Below, piece by piece: positions 15,980 to 25,530 of a stretch of 64,000 nt of DNA. The notes beneath the pieces are model-generated. The model ran no database searches. It was not told where the DNA came from and was given only the letters and a program-made list of their open reading frames with translations. The translations under genes were made by a program, and so were the position numbers. Within the stretch, counting starts at the first letter, position 1. Each line of letters begins with the position of its first letter. Source of the DNA: Micromonospora orduensis (GTDB lineage: Bacteria > Actinomycetota > Actinomycetes > Mycobacteriales > Micromonosporaceae); contig NZ_VDFY01000188.1 in the NCBI RefSeq assembly GCF_006228125.1, positions 19,998 through 83,997 of the forward strand, given 5' to 3'.

Positions 15980-16624
15980 ATGACCACCTCCACCGCCCTT
16001 CTCCTCGCCGACCTGACCGGGGTGGCGGTGTTCGCCGCCTCCGGAGCCTCGGCCGCGGTGGCCAAGCGACTGGACCTGTTCGGTATCGCGTTCGTCGGCT
16101 TCGCGGCCGCGCTCGGCGGCGGGATCCTCCGCGACCTGGTCATCGACGAGGTGCCGCCGCTGGCCTTCGCCGACTGGCGGTACGCGGCCACCGCCGCGAT
16201 CACCGCGCTCGCCGTGTTCTGGCTACACCCGCAGCTCGCCCGTCTGCGCACCACCGTGCTGGTGCTCGACGCGGCGGGCCTCGCGCTGTTCACCGTGACC
16301 GGCACGCTCAAGGCGCTCGACGCCCGGGTGCCCGCCGTCGGCGCCTGCCTGATCGGCATGCTCACCGCGATCGGCGGCGGGGTCGCCCGGGACCTGCTCA
16401 CCGCCGAGATCCCGGTGGTGCTGCTCCGGGAGATCTACGCGCTCGCCGCGCTGGCCGGCTCGGTGATGGTGGTCCTGCTGTACGTCACCGGACAGACCGG
16501 ACCGGTGCCGCTCACCGCCGCTGCCGTGCTGGTCTTCGGGCTGCGCCTGATCGCGCTGCGTCGGCGCTGGTCCGCCCCGGTGGCGACGCTGCGACCACCG
16601 CACACCGGTGACCCGGAGTGGTGA
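15980..16624 (+). CDS. TRIC-type cation channel family protein (UPF0126)
   Basis: A 214-residue membrane protein built as an internal repeat of two three-helix units. The repeated glycine motifs GGGILRDLVIDEVPP (about residue 50) and GGGVARDLLTAEIPVVL (about residue 133) are diagnostic for bacterial TRIC homologues, which form trimeric monovalent-cation channels in the cytoplasmic membrane. Six to seven helices fill residues 5-200, and the tail is basic. The physiological ion and trigger are not given by sequence. It shares its strand with DUF3039, 40 bp upstream. Confidence 0.9.
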   Translation: MTTSTALLLADLTGVAVFAASGASAAVAKRLDLFGIAFVGFAAALGGGILRDLVIDEVPPLAFADWRYAATAAITALAVFWLHPQLARLRTTVLVLDAAGLALFTVTGTLKALDARVPAVGACLIGMLTAIGGGVARDLLTAEIPVVLLREIYALAALAGSVMVVLLYVTGQTGPVPLTAAAVLVFGLRLIALRRRWSAPVATLRPPHTGDPEW

Positions 16625-16804
16625 GACAGCGTTCCGCTGGGGTGGCAGATGTGACCAGCGTGGCGTCGCCTGGGCTGTGCGGCCCGCTCTGGTTATGCTG
16701 AGTCGGCCTTCGCGGCAGCTACTGCGCGGAGGCGTTTTCATGGGCGGCGGTACTCGTGGCCCTCGCCCGGGGTCCGCCGTCGTGCGGTCGGAGAGGAGCT
16801 TCGC

Positions 16805-18538
16805 GTGGCAGCCCGGACGCCGGTGCTCGAGACGTTCCCGGCACTACGTGCCTGGCAGCGCAAGGCCCTGGTGGAGTACCTGCGCCGGCGCACCGAGGAC
16901 TTCACCGCGGTCGCCACACCGGGCGCCGGCAAGACCACCTTCGCCCTACGGATCGCGGCCGAGCTGCTCGCCGACGGCACCGTCGAGGCGGTCACCGTGG
17001 TCGCCCCCACCGAGCACCTGAAGAGCCAGTGGGCGGAGGCCGCCGCCCGGGTGGGCATCCAGCTCGACGCCGCGTTCCGCAACGCCGACGTGCACTCCGC
17101 GGCCGACTTCCACGGCGCGGTCATCACCTACGCCCAGGTCGGAATGGCCCCGCAGGTGCACCGGCGGCGCACCATGACCCGGCGCACCCTGGTCATCCTC
17201 GACGAGATCCACCACGCCGGCGACTCCCGCACCTGGGGTGACGGGGTGAAGGCCGCCTTCGAGCCCGCCGTACGCCGGCTGATGCTCACCGGGACGCCGT
17301 TCCGCTCCGACGACAACCCCATCCCGTTCGTCAGCTACGAGCGGGGCGGGGACGGGCTGCTGCGCTCCCGCGCCGACTCGGTGTACGGCTACTCCGACGC
17401 CCTGCGCGACGGCGTCGTCCGACCGGTGCTCTTCCTGGCGTACTCCGGGGAGACCCGGTGGCGTACCAACGCCGGGGAGGAGTTGGCGGCCCGGCTCGGC
17501 GAGCCGATGACCCAGGACCTGGTGGCGCAGGCGTGGCGTACCGCCCTGGACCCGGCCGGGGACTGGATGCCCCAGGTGCTCCGGGCCGCCGACGCCCGAC
17601 TGACCGTGCTGCGCAACGCCGGCATGGCCGACGCCGGCGGCCTGATCATCGCCACCGACCAGCAGACCGCCCGCTCGTACGCCAAGCTGATCGAGCAGGT
17701 GACCGGCGAGAAGGCCGCCGTGGTGCTCTCCGACGACCAGGGCGCGTCCGCGCGGATCGCGACGTTCGCGGCGTCCGACCAGCGGTGGCTGGTCGCGGTG
17801 CGGATGGTGTCCGAGGGGGTCGACATCCCGCGACTCGCGGTCGGGGTCTACGCCACCAGCGCCAGCACCCCGCTCTACTTCGCGCAGGCGATCGGCCGGT
17901 TCGTGCGGGCCCGACGGCCCGGGGAGACCGCGTCGGTCTTCCTGCCCAGCGTGCCGCACCTGCTCGGCCTGGCCAGCGAGATGGAGACCGAGCGGGACCA
18001 CGTGCTCGGCAAACCCAAGGAAGCCGACGGCTTCGACGACGACCTGCTGGAACGGGCACAGCGCGACGACCAGGCCAGCGGGGAGTTGGAGAAGCGGTTC
18101 GCCGCCCTCTCGGCCACCGCCGAGCTGGACCAGGTGATCTTCGACGGCGCGTCGTTCGGCACCGCCGCCCAGGCCGGCACCCCCGAGGAGGAGGAATACC
18201 TCGGCCTGCCCGGTCTGCTCACCGCCGACCAGGTCTCCCTGCTGCTGACCAAGCGGCAGGCCGCCCAACTCGCCGCCCAACGCCGCCGGACCGCCGAGCG
18301 GGCCGCTCAGCCGGCCGCTGCGCCCGCCGCGGCGCCCCCGGCACCAATGAGTGCCGCCCAGCGTCGTGTGGCGCTCCGGCGCCAACTGAACGCCCTCGTG
18401 GCCGCCCGACACCACCGCACCGGCCAGCCCCACGGCAAGATCCACGCCGAGCTGCGCCGGCTCTGCGGCGGCCCGCCCAGCGCCCAGGCCACCATCGAGC
18501 AACTCGAAGAACGCATCGCCACCGTACAAACCCTCTGA
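16805..18538 (+). CDS. DEAD/DEAH-box-like superfamily 2 helicase
   Basis: A 577-residue ATP-dependent helicase. Walker A is ATPGAGKTTFALR near residue 40 and the DExH box is LDEIHHAGDS near residue 140. Motif III appears as LMLTGTPFRSD. The C-terminal RecA domain holds SEGVDIPRLAVGVYATSAST and AIGRFVRARRPGETA, the arginine-finger motif VI. Beyond residue 480 is an Ala/Gln/Arg-rich tail with a helical RRVALRRQLNALVAARHHRTG segment, perhaps for nucleic-acid or partner binding. No nuclease domain is present. GAGAGGAG precedes the GTG at 16805. TTATGCT at about 16693-16699 is the best -10 candidate. Substrate unknown. Confidence 0.88.
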   Translation: MAARTPVLETFPALRAWQRKALVEYLRRRTEDFTAVATPGAGKTTFALRIAAELLADGTVEAVTVVAPTEHLKSQWAEAAARVGIQLDAAFRNADVHSAADFHGAVITYAQVGMAPQVHRRRTMTRRTLVILDEIHHAGDSRTWGDGVKAAFEPAVRRLMLTGTPFRSDDNPIPFVSYERGGDGLLRSRADSVYGYSDALRDGVVRPVLFLAYSGETRWRTNAGEELAARLGEPMTQDLVAQAWRTALDPAGDWMPQVLRAADARLTVLRNAGMADAGGLIIATDQQTARSYAKLIEQVTGEKAAVVLSDDQGASARIATFAASDQRWLVAVRMVSEGVDIPRLAVGVYATSASTPLYFAQAIGRFVRARRPGETASVFLPSVPHLLGLASEMETERDHVLGKPKEADGFDDDLLERAQRDDQASGELEKRFAALSATAELDQVIFDGASFGTAAQAGTPEEEEYLGLPGLLTADQVSLLLTKRQAAQLAAQRRRTAERAAQPAAAPAAAPPAPMSAAQRRVALRRQLNALVAARHHRTGQPHGKIHAELRRLCGGPPSAQATIEQLEERIATVQTL

Positions 18539-18774
18539 GTCCGACGGGTCGGTCAAGCCCGATGCCGTGAATCGGGCAGGGTGGGCGATCCGTCCCGGGT
18601 GCCTCGCACCCGCTGACCACACCTCGCAAGCTCGGCGACCGGTCGCGTCCGTAGGCGACTGGCTTGTGCATCGCAGCGGCCCGCGGATCTTGGGGTGGCC
18701 GGGTGGGCGGACAGCGAAAAGCCGACCGGAGGCACCCTCGGGGTACCTCCGGCCGGCTATGTCGGTTTGCGGAT
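18539..18774. other. Intergenic region downstream of helicase
   Basis: A 236-bp gap between convergent genes. Apart from the hairpin at 18726-18752 no gene or RNA was recognised; short open frames here lack ribosome-binding sites and family features. Confidence 0.5.
18726..18752. terminator. Hairpin terminator between helicase and DUF7455 genes
   Basis: Arms 18726-18737 and 18741-18752 pair over 12 positions with one mismatch and a TCG loop. It lies between convergent genes. On the minus strand a TTTT run follows shortly after, so it should end the DUF7455 transcript most efficiently. Confidence 0.75.
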
Positions 18775-19008
18775 CTAGTTCGCCATCAACTCGGCGCCAC
18801 GCCAGCTGAAATCGGGCTCCGTTGCGAACCGCTCGGTGATCTTCACGAGATCCTCCGCGTACTTGTTCGCGTGGTGCCCACAGAACACCAGCTCGCTCCC
18901 ACCCGCCAGAGTGATCCGGAGCTTCCCGGCAGCATTGCAGCGGTCGCACCGTTCATCGGCGGCTGGGGGCGCCACCGTCTCGGGCGGCGGCGTGAGGGTC
19001 GGGGTCAT
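18775..19008 (-). CDS. DUF7455 small zinc-ribbon-like protein
   Basis: A 77-residue protein. After a Pro/Thr-rich N terminus it has ERCDRCNAAGKLRITLAGG and then ELVFCGHHANKYAEDL: a CxxC knuckle paired with a CxHH knuckle, which should bind zinc. This is the actinobacterial DUF7455 pattern; function is unknown. AGGAGG precedes the ATG at 19008 by 7 nt, a strong start signal, so longer upstream frames are discounted. It lies next to hrdB, downstream of it on the same strand after a possible terminator. Confidence 0.8.
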   Translation of the reverse strand: MTPTLTPPPETVAPPAADERCDRCNAAGKLRITLAGGSELVFCGHHANKYAEDLVKITERFATEPDFSWRGAELMAN

Positions 19009-19196
19009 CGCCTTCCTCCTCTGGTCGTCACCGATGAACAATCTCTTCGGTCGTTGCTCACCTATCGTGCAACACCCTTGACGGGCCTTGCCTTCCCTGT
19101 GTGCCCGCGGGGGACCGAGGTCACACATGGCAGGGACAGTGTGCCGTGCACCCAGGGTGCCACGTCAACGATCACATTCGTGCATCCGGACGATCA

Positions 19197-19221
19197 CCAT
19201 CTGGTGTTGCACACCAGGTGG
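19197..19221 (-). terminator. Probable hrdB terminator hairpin
   Basis: Arms 19197-19207 and 19211-19221 pair over 11 bp, with one T-G pair, around a TGC loop. It begins 33 bp past the hrdB stop. No U-tract follows. The rest of the 245-bp gap (19009-19253) shows no gene and must hold the promoter of the DUF7455 gene. Confidence 0.6.
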
Positions 19222-19253
19222 TCAAAACGACACGTTCGGTTGACGAAACCCGC

Positions 19254-20864
<1,611 letters not shown>

Positions 20865-21008
20865 GAATGACCTTCCGGAGGCGAAGAGCGGGCACGGCCG
20901 GGTCGTCCGGCACAGCATGGGTCAACCAGGCCGGGCGATGTGGTTGAGGGGCCCCCGTGTCCCGGGCCGGCCGGTGGTCGGCGGTCCGTGGCGCGTGGGC
21001 AGGGGTGA

Positions 21009-21014
21009 ATTGTA
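21009..21014 (-). promoter_or_regulatory. -10-like box TACAAT, candidate hrdB promoter
   Basis: On the minus strand this reads TACAAT, a good TAnnnT match, about 145 nt upstream of the hrdB GTG. No consensus -35 hexamer is found at 16-18 nt spacing, so the call is tentative. Confidence 0.35.
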
Positions 21015-21195
21015 ACGCCGTCTGCGGCGATCATCCTGCGCCGCACTGCGTAACGGCGGTGAGACCGCCGATTCGGCGCTGATGTGGACTTTGTAAGGAT
21101 GATACTCGCGTACGGCGCTGAGGGCTCGACCGTCGTCGCCGGCCGACGGTTGACCAGCGATGGTTGCCGTGGGCGGGCCGGGGAGCTGAGCACTT

Positions 21196-21224
21196 AGCGC
21201 ACATTACCAACACAAAGCGCACAT
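21196..21224. promoter_or_regulatory. Direct repeat AGCGCACAT x2 with 20-bp period
   Basis: AGCGCACAT occurs at 21196-21204 and again at 21216-21224, exactly 20 bp apart, placing both copies on nearly the same DNA face. Such spacing is usual for response-regulator or other tandem-dimer operators. It lies about 100 bp upstream of the suhB-type gene and about 330 bp upstream of hrdB. Confidence 0.4.
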
Positions 21225-21321
21225 GCCGGTCAGACCCGACGCTGGCCGGCGTCGTTTTGTCGCCGCGACGATGGATCATGATGGGGCCCGTAGGGCGCCG
21301 GCGTGTGGAAAGGGACGAACC

Positions 21322-22140
21322 ATGACCGGCTCGACGCCGACGCCGCAGGAGCTGCTCGCGATCGCGATCGACGTGGCACGGGAGGCGGCGGACACCGCGT
21401 ACCGGATGCGGGCCGCGGGGGTCGAGGTCGCCGCGACCAAGTCCACAATCACCGACGTGGTCACCGCCGCCGACCGGGCCGTCGAGCGGCAGGTCCTGGA
21501 CGCCCTGGCCACGATCCGCCCCGACGACTCGGTGCTCGGCGAGGAGTACGGCGCGGGTGCCCCCGGCGCGACGGGCAGCGGGGTGCGGTGGATCGTCGAC
21601 CCGATCGACGGCACGGTCAACTACCTGTACGGGCTGGCGCACAGCGCCGTCTCGCTGGCCGCCGAGGTCGGCGGGGTGGTCGTCGCCGGGGTGGTCCGCA
21701 ACGTGTTCACCGGCGAGGAGTGGACGGCCACCCTCGGCGGCGGCGCCTGGCGGGCGGGGCAGCGGTTGCGGTGCTCGACGGAGACCGACCTCGGGCAGGC
21801 GCTCGTCGCCACCGGCTTCGGCTACGACGCCGCGCGCCGCTCGCACCAGGCCCGGGTGGTCGCCGGACTGATTTCGCACGTGCGGGACATCCGGCGCCTC
21901 GGCGCCGCCGCCCTGGACCTCTGCCTGACCGCCGAGGGGCGGGTGGACGCGTACTTCGAGAAGGGTCTGGCGGCCTGGGACCAGGCCGCCGGCGGGTTGG
22001 TGGCGAGCGAGGCGGGGCTGCGGGTGGCCGGCCTGCGTGGGCTACCGGCCGGCCCGGACCTGGTCATCGCGGCGCCGGAGGCCCTCTTCGCGCCGCTGCA
22101 CGACCGCCTGGACGACCTGGACGCCGCCGGCGGCCCCTGA
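21322..22140 (+). CDS. Inositol monophosphatase family protein (SuhB-like)
   Basis: A 272-residue Mg-dependent phosphatase. The metal-binding motifs are all present: GEEYG near residue 73, WIVDPIDGTVNYLYG near residue 92, and WDQAAGGLVASEAG near residue 217, the WDxAAG box. The family dephosphorylates inositol phosphates, and in actinomycetes this feeds inositol to phosphatidylinositol and mycothiol synthesis. The ATG at 21322 begins at the family N terminus, with AAAGGGA upstream. From memory, suhB also neighbours sigA in mycobacteria. Confidence 0.92.
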   Translation: MTGSTPTPQELLAIAIDVAREAADTAYRMRAAGVEVAATKSTITDVVTAADRAVERQVLDALATIRPDDSVLGEEYGAGAPGATGSGVRWIVDPIDGTVNYLYGLAHSAVSLAAEVGGVVVAGVVRNVFTGEEWTATLGGGAWRAGQRLRCSTETDLGQALVATGFGYDAARRSHQARVVAGLISHVRDIRRLGAAALDLCLTAEGRVDAYFEKGLAAWDQAAGGLVASEAGLRVAGLRGLPAGPDLVIAAPEALFAPLHDRLDDLDAAGGP

Positions 22141-22170
22141 GACGCCACCGACCGGCCGCGGGCTGCCCTG

Positions 22171-22701
22171 CTACTTCTTGACCGGCATCGGGCAGGTGCC
22201 CTTGGGCGCCTCCGGCGCCCCGGAGTCACCGAGGGACTGGTTGACCTCGGTGGTGGTGGCCAACTGCTGGAAGCCGTTGCCGAGCACGACGTCCACCGTG
22301 TCGTCGGTGCGCTTCTCGTCGTAGCCCGGGTCGGCCTCGTTGAGGAAGTACGCCTGCAAGAGGTGGGCCGAGCCGACGCCCTTCGGGCCGTACCGCAGCA
22401 CCGCGATGCCGTCGACCTGCTTCTTCTCGTTCGCGGTCTTCTTGACCTGGAACTGCCGGTTGCTGAACTCGTCGGCGACCGTACGGGCGAGGCCGGGCTG
22501 GTTCGTGGCGTTGTAGACGTTGATCTTCACGTCCTTGCGCTCGCGCAGGGTCAGGTCGGCCAGCGGCCACCCCTCGGGGCAGCCCGCGGCGGTGCCCGCG
22601 TTGCCCTGGCTGTCGCGGACCACGGCCACGACGACGAAGACCAGGGCGATGACCGCCAGCAGACCGACGACGACGAGTGCTCGTACTCGCGCAAAACTCA
22701 T
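22171..22701 (-). CDS. LytR_C-domain envelope protein, Cei-like
   Basis: A 176-residue protein with one N-terminal transmembrane helix at about residues 9-29 (ALVVVGLLAVIALVFVVVAV) and an exported domain. Residues about 53-140 match the LytR C-terminal domain: VKINVYNATNQPGLARTVAD, then FQVKKTANEKKQ and AVLRYGPKGV. The domain occurs alone or on LCP ligases and is linked to cell-wall assembly. The mycobacterial homologue is called Cei (cell envelope integrity), named from memory by context. It converges on the suhB-type gene with 30 bp between stops and is divergent from DUF4193 across a 408-bp gap. Confidence 0.87.
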   Translation of the reverse strand: MSFARVRALVVVGLLAVIALVFVVVAVVRDSQGNAGTAAGCPEGWPLADLTLRERKDVKINVYNATNQPGLARTVADEFSNRQFQVKKTANEKKQVDGIAVLRYGPKGVGSAHLLQAYFLNEADPGYDEKRTDDTVDVVLGNGFQQLATTTEVNQSLGDSGAPEAPKGTCPMPVKK

Positions 22702-23109
22702 CAGGGCGCTCCCCGGGACGTCAGGTGGGTGGCAACGATCTCTGACCGCCGGCCGTCGAATACGCCGCTGAGGTTAACGGTTGTCCGGCCGTCGCGTGGA
22801 AACAGTCCGACATGCCGGCGCGGCGACCGCGAACCGGGTACTACTACCCCTATCTTCGTGTCGCCTGAGTCACATTGGGAACAACTTCGCGTGCTGGGGC
22901 GTACATCTCAGCCGCAAGGGCGGTATACATGCCTCGCCCAAGGGGGGGTAAGGTTCCGCGCTCGCAGGGGAGTCGCCCCGGCGGTCCCGACCCGTACGGT
23001 CCCCGGGTCGGGTGCCCGACACAAGTGGTGGCCGGCCAGCGGAACCGAAACAGCGTCGTCCGGCGTTACAACCGGGAAGCGACAACATCGATATGGGAGA
23101 GTGAAACCG
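22702..23109. other. Divergent intergenic region, cei-like / DUF4193
   Basis: A 408-bp region without a supported gene. Features seen are TATACAT at 22924-22930 (A/T-rich for this genome), a run of seven G at about 22938, and a GACCCG/CGGGTC hairpin near 22988-23012. Promoters of both flanking genes must lie here. Whether part is a structured RNA leader cannot be decided by eye. Confidence 0.45.
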
Positions 23110-23406
23110 ATGGCCACCGACTACGACGCCCCGCGTCGCGACGAGGTCGACCTCGGCGAGGACAGCCTGGAAGAGCTCAAGGCACGGCGCGTCGACTCAC
23201 AGTCGGGCGCGGTGGACGTTGACGAGGCCGAGGTGGCCGAGAGCTTCGAGCTGCCCGGCGCCGACCTGGCCGACGAGGAGCTCACGGTCAAGGTGCTACC
23301 GATGCAGCAGGACGAGTTCCGGTGCGCCCGCTGCTTCCTGGTGCATCACCGCAGCCAGCTGGCTGTCGAGCGCAACGGCGAGCTGATCTGCCGCGAGTGC
23401 GTCTGA
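23110..23406 (+). CDS. DUF4193 zinc-ribbon protein
   Basis: A 98-residue protein. The acidic N-terminal half (YDAPRRDEVDLGEDSLEEL) is followed by a zinc ribbon: FRCARCFLVHHRSQL near residue 74 and LICRECV at the very C terminus. The two CxxC pairs form the likely zinc site. The family is small, actinobacterial and abundant but uncharacterised. GGGAGAG lies 9 nt before the ATG at 23110. From memory, the mycobacterial homologue is Rv2699c, next to the cei and dut neighbourhood, as here. Confidence 0.88.
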   Translation: MATDYDAPRRDEVDLGEDSLEELKARRVDSQSGAVDVDEAEVAESFELPGADLADEELTVKVLPMQQDEFRCARCFLVHHRSQLAVERNGELICRECV

Positions 23407-23419
23407 CCCGCATGACACC

Positions 23420-23449
23420 AGCGGCGGCCTCCTGATCGGGGCCGCCGCT
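23420..23449 (+). terminator. Hairpin terminator after DUF4193 gene
   Basis: AGCGGCGGCC at 23420-23429 pairs perfectly with GGCCGCCGCT at 23440-23449 around a 10-nt loop. It starts 14 nt after the DUF4193 stop. Confidence 0.75.
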
Positions 23450-23527
23450 GCCGGTGTAGCCATGCGTGCCCGGTGGGTACCTGCTTGACTCGTAACGGGT
23501 AACCCACTGCACCGGGAGGTCCGACCC

Positions 23528-24325
23528 ATGAGCGATCGAGGCGAGACCACCGACGGTGGTGCCGACGACCTCGGCGCCACCGTTGCCGCGTTGACCGCGG
23601 ACGACATCGAGCCGGCCCGACGCCGTCAACTGCTGACCCGCATGGTCGGGCAGGCCCGCGCCCGGGGGATCTCCGACCTGTTCAAGCCCCGCTCCGCCGT
23701 GCGGTGGATGGTCGACACCGTCGCCGAGATCGCCCCGCACGTGCCGGTACGGGACCTGGCCACCCTGCGCGCGCACTTTCCGGGGCTGGACGACACCGCC
23801 CTGGCCGAGCGCCTGATCCGTAACGCCTCGCGGACCACCGCGGCGATCGGCGCGGCCGGCGGGGGAGTCGCCGCCGTCGAGTGGGCAGTGGCCCCGACCC
23901 TGCTCTCCGCGCCGGTGCTGCTCGCCGCCGAGACCGTCGCCGTGGTGGCGGTGGAGCTGAAGCTGGTCGGCGAGCTGCACGAGATCCACGGCGTGGAGCT
24001 GCCGGGCGCCGGCAGCCAACGGGCGGTCACCCTGGTGCACTCGTGGGCCACCCAGCGCGGCGTCAACCCGATGGTGCCCGGTGTCGGGGTGGGCGCGGTG
24101 CTCGGCACCGCCGCCCGCAAGGAGCTGCGGGACATGCTGCTGCGGCGCTTCGGCCGGAACCTCACCACGCTCGGGCCGTTCCTCACCGGCGCGGCGGTGG
24201 CCAGCTTCCTGAACCGTCGGGCCACCCAGCAGATGGCCGAGCAGCTTCAGGTGGACCTGCGCCGCCGTGGCATCGCCCGACCGGCGCCACCGCCGGAGCT
24301 GCCGGGCCCGCCCACGGGCACCTGA
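23528..24325 (+). CDS. Conserved hypothetical membrane-associated protein
   Basis: A 265-residue protein of unrecognised family. The N-terminal 95 residues are hydrophilic, with a helical segment RRRQLLTRMVGQARARGISD. Residues about 102-140 form a long hydrophobic alanine/valine-rich region (one or two helices), and a second hydrophobic segment, GPFLTGAAVASFL, lies near residue 220, followed by a basic tail and a Pro-rich end. An EcsC-like membrane protein is one possibility, but no signature residue supports it. GGGAGG precedes the ATG. It converges on DUF3093. Confidence 0.7.
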   Translation: MSDRGETTDGGADDLGATVAALTADDIEPARRRQLLTRMVGQARARGISDLFKPRSAVRWMVDTVAEIAPHVPVRDLATLRAHFPGLDDTALAERLIRNASRTTAAIGAAGGGVAAVEWAVAPTLLSAPVLLAAETVAVVAVELKLVGELHEIHGVELPGAGSQRAVTLVHSWATQRGVNPMVPGVGVGAVLGTAARKELRDMLLRRFGRNLTTLGPFLTGAAVASFLNRRATQQMAEQLQVDLRRRGIARPAPPPELPGPPTGT

Positions 24326-24344
24326 GCGGGCCGTCGGCGTCGGG

Positions 24345-24872
24345 TCAGCCCGGCTCGCCGGCCGGTCGGTCGGCGAGCCGCAGCGCGTCCCGGGCGGCCA
24401 GCACCGCCTCGGCCAGCTCCACCGGGCGCCGCGTGCTCACCACCCAGAAGGGCGTCGGGTCGGCCGGATCGTCGAGCACCACCTGCACGGCGCCGCCGAT
24501 CCACGGCCGCTGCACCACGAAGGCGAGCGGATCGGCGCCCACCCCGAGCACCTCACGGCGGCCTGTCGCGTCCAACGGGACCACGTCGGCCACGAAACGC
24601 ACAGGCAGTCGGGCGTCGTCCACCCGCAGCTCGGCGTCCACGACCGCGACCCGGATCCGACCCAGCCACCACAGACCGACGGCCGTCGCCGGCAGCAGCA
24701 CCGCGAACGGCAGCCAGGCGCGGACGCCGGGGGCGCCCATCCAGACCTCGACGGCCAGCAGCGCGGCGGCCACCAGCCCCGCCAGCCACAGCCACCAGGG
24801 CAGATCCAGCCGCTCGGCGTACGCCGAGCGGGTGGCGACCGGCGACTGATCGGCGGACGGGGAGGGCGACAT
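24345..24872 (-). CDS. DUF3093 membrane protein
   Basis: A 175-residue protein with two transmembrane helices at about residues 24-44 and 51-70 (LPWWLWLAGLVAAALLAVEV and LPFAVLLPATAVGLWWL). A cytoplasmic domain follows with RIRVAVVDAELRVDDARLP, DVVPLDATGRREVLG and VLDDPADPTPFWVVSTRRP, the DUF3093 signature. Function is unknown. It is divergent from dut with 90 bp between starts, the same arrangement as mycobacterial Rv2698 and dut (from memory). The ATG at 24872, with AGGA 6 nt upstream, is preferred over the GTG at 24878. Confidence 0.87.
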   Translation of the reverse strand: MSPSPSADQSPVATRSAYAERLDLPWWLWLAGLVAAALLAVEVWMGAPGVRAWLPFAVLLPATAVGLWWLGRIRVAVVDAELRVDDARLPVRFVADVVPLDATGRREVLGVGADPLAFVVQRPWIGGAVQVVLDDPADPTPFWVVSTRRPVELAEAVLAARDALRLADRPAGEPG

Positions 24873-24962
24873 GCTCACTCCTGCGAGGGTACGGCGCACG
24901 ACGGGCCGGCCAACCGGCAGGATGGCAGGGTCACCCCGTGAACCGGACAGAAGAGGGGACCC

Positions 24963-25505
24963 GTGACCGACGTCGTACCCGTGCCCGTGCCCGTGCGGCA
25001 GCTCGACGGTGAGCTGCCGCTGCCCACGTACGCCCATCCCGGCGACGCTGGCGCCGACCTGGTGGCGGCCACGGACGTGGAGCTGCCGCCCGGCGGCCGC
25101 GCCCTGGTGCCCACCGGCGTCGCCATCGCGTTGCCGGAGGGGTACGTGGGTCTGGTCCACCCCCGCTCCGGTCTGGCGGCGAGGCTCGGCGTGACCGTGC
25201 TCAACGCGCCCGGTACGGTCGACGCCGGCTACCGGGGTGAGATCCTGGTCAACCTGATCAACCATGATCGGGACACACCGGCGAAGATCTCCCGCGGCGA
25301 CCGGATCGCCCAGCTCGTGGTGCAGCGGGTCGCGCGGGCCCGGTTCGAGCCGGTGGTCGAGCTGCCCGGGTCCCGGCGTGGGACCGGTGGGCACGGCTCC
25401 ACCGGCGGACACGCCGGGTTGGTGCCGACGCCAGCGGGTCAGGGTCGTGTCGAGCAGCGGCCGGACGAGCCGGGACGCGGGCGGACGGAAGAGGTGGCAG
25501 GGTGA
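24963..25505 (+). CDS. dut: Deoxyuridine 5'-triphosphate nucleotidohydrolase
   Basis: A 180-residue trimeric dUTPase that converts dUTP to dUMP and pyrophosphate, keeping uracil out of DNA and supplying thymidylate synthesis. All five motifs are present: AHPGDAGADLVA (1), HPRSGLAARLG (2), NAPGTVDAGYRGEI (3, with the catalytic Asp and Tyr), ISRGDRIAQLVVQRV (4), and RRGTGGHGSTGG (5, the C-terminal lid). About 30 extra residues follow motif 5, longer than the usual end near residue 155. GAGGGGAC precedes the GTG at 24963. It leads a run of four co-directional genes. Confidence 0.95.
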   Translation: MTDVVPVPVPVRQLDGELPLPTYAHPGDAGADLVAATDVELPPGGRALVPTGVAIALPEGYVGLVHPRSGLAARLGVTVLNAPGTVDAGYRGEILVNLINHDRDTPAKISRGDRIAQLVVQRVARARFEPVVELPGSRRGTGGHGSTGGHAGLVPTPAGQGRVEQRPDEPGRGRTEEVAG

Positions 25506-25530
25506 GCGTGAACAGCGGAGGGTGGGCGCA

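Larger units (their letters stand above)
20865..21321. other. Divergent intergenic region between hrdB and the suhB-type gene
   Basis: A 457-bp stretch with no supported gene. It contains an inverted repeat TCAACCA/TGGTTGA at 20922-20928 and 20941-20947 that would lie in the hrdB leader, a minus-strand TACAAT at 21009-21014, and a spaced direct repeat at 21196-21224. Presumably it carries promoters for both genes and a long hrdB 5' UTR. Confidence 0.6.
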
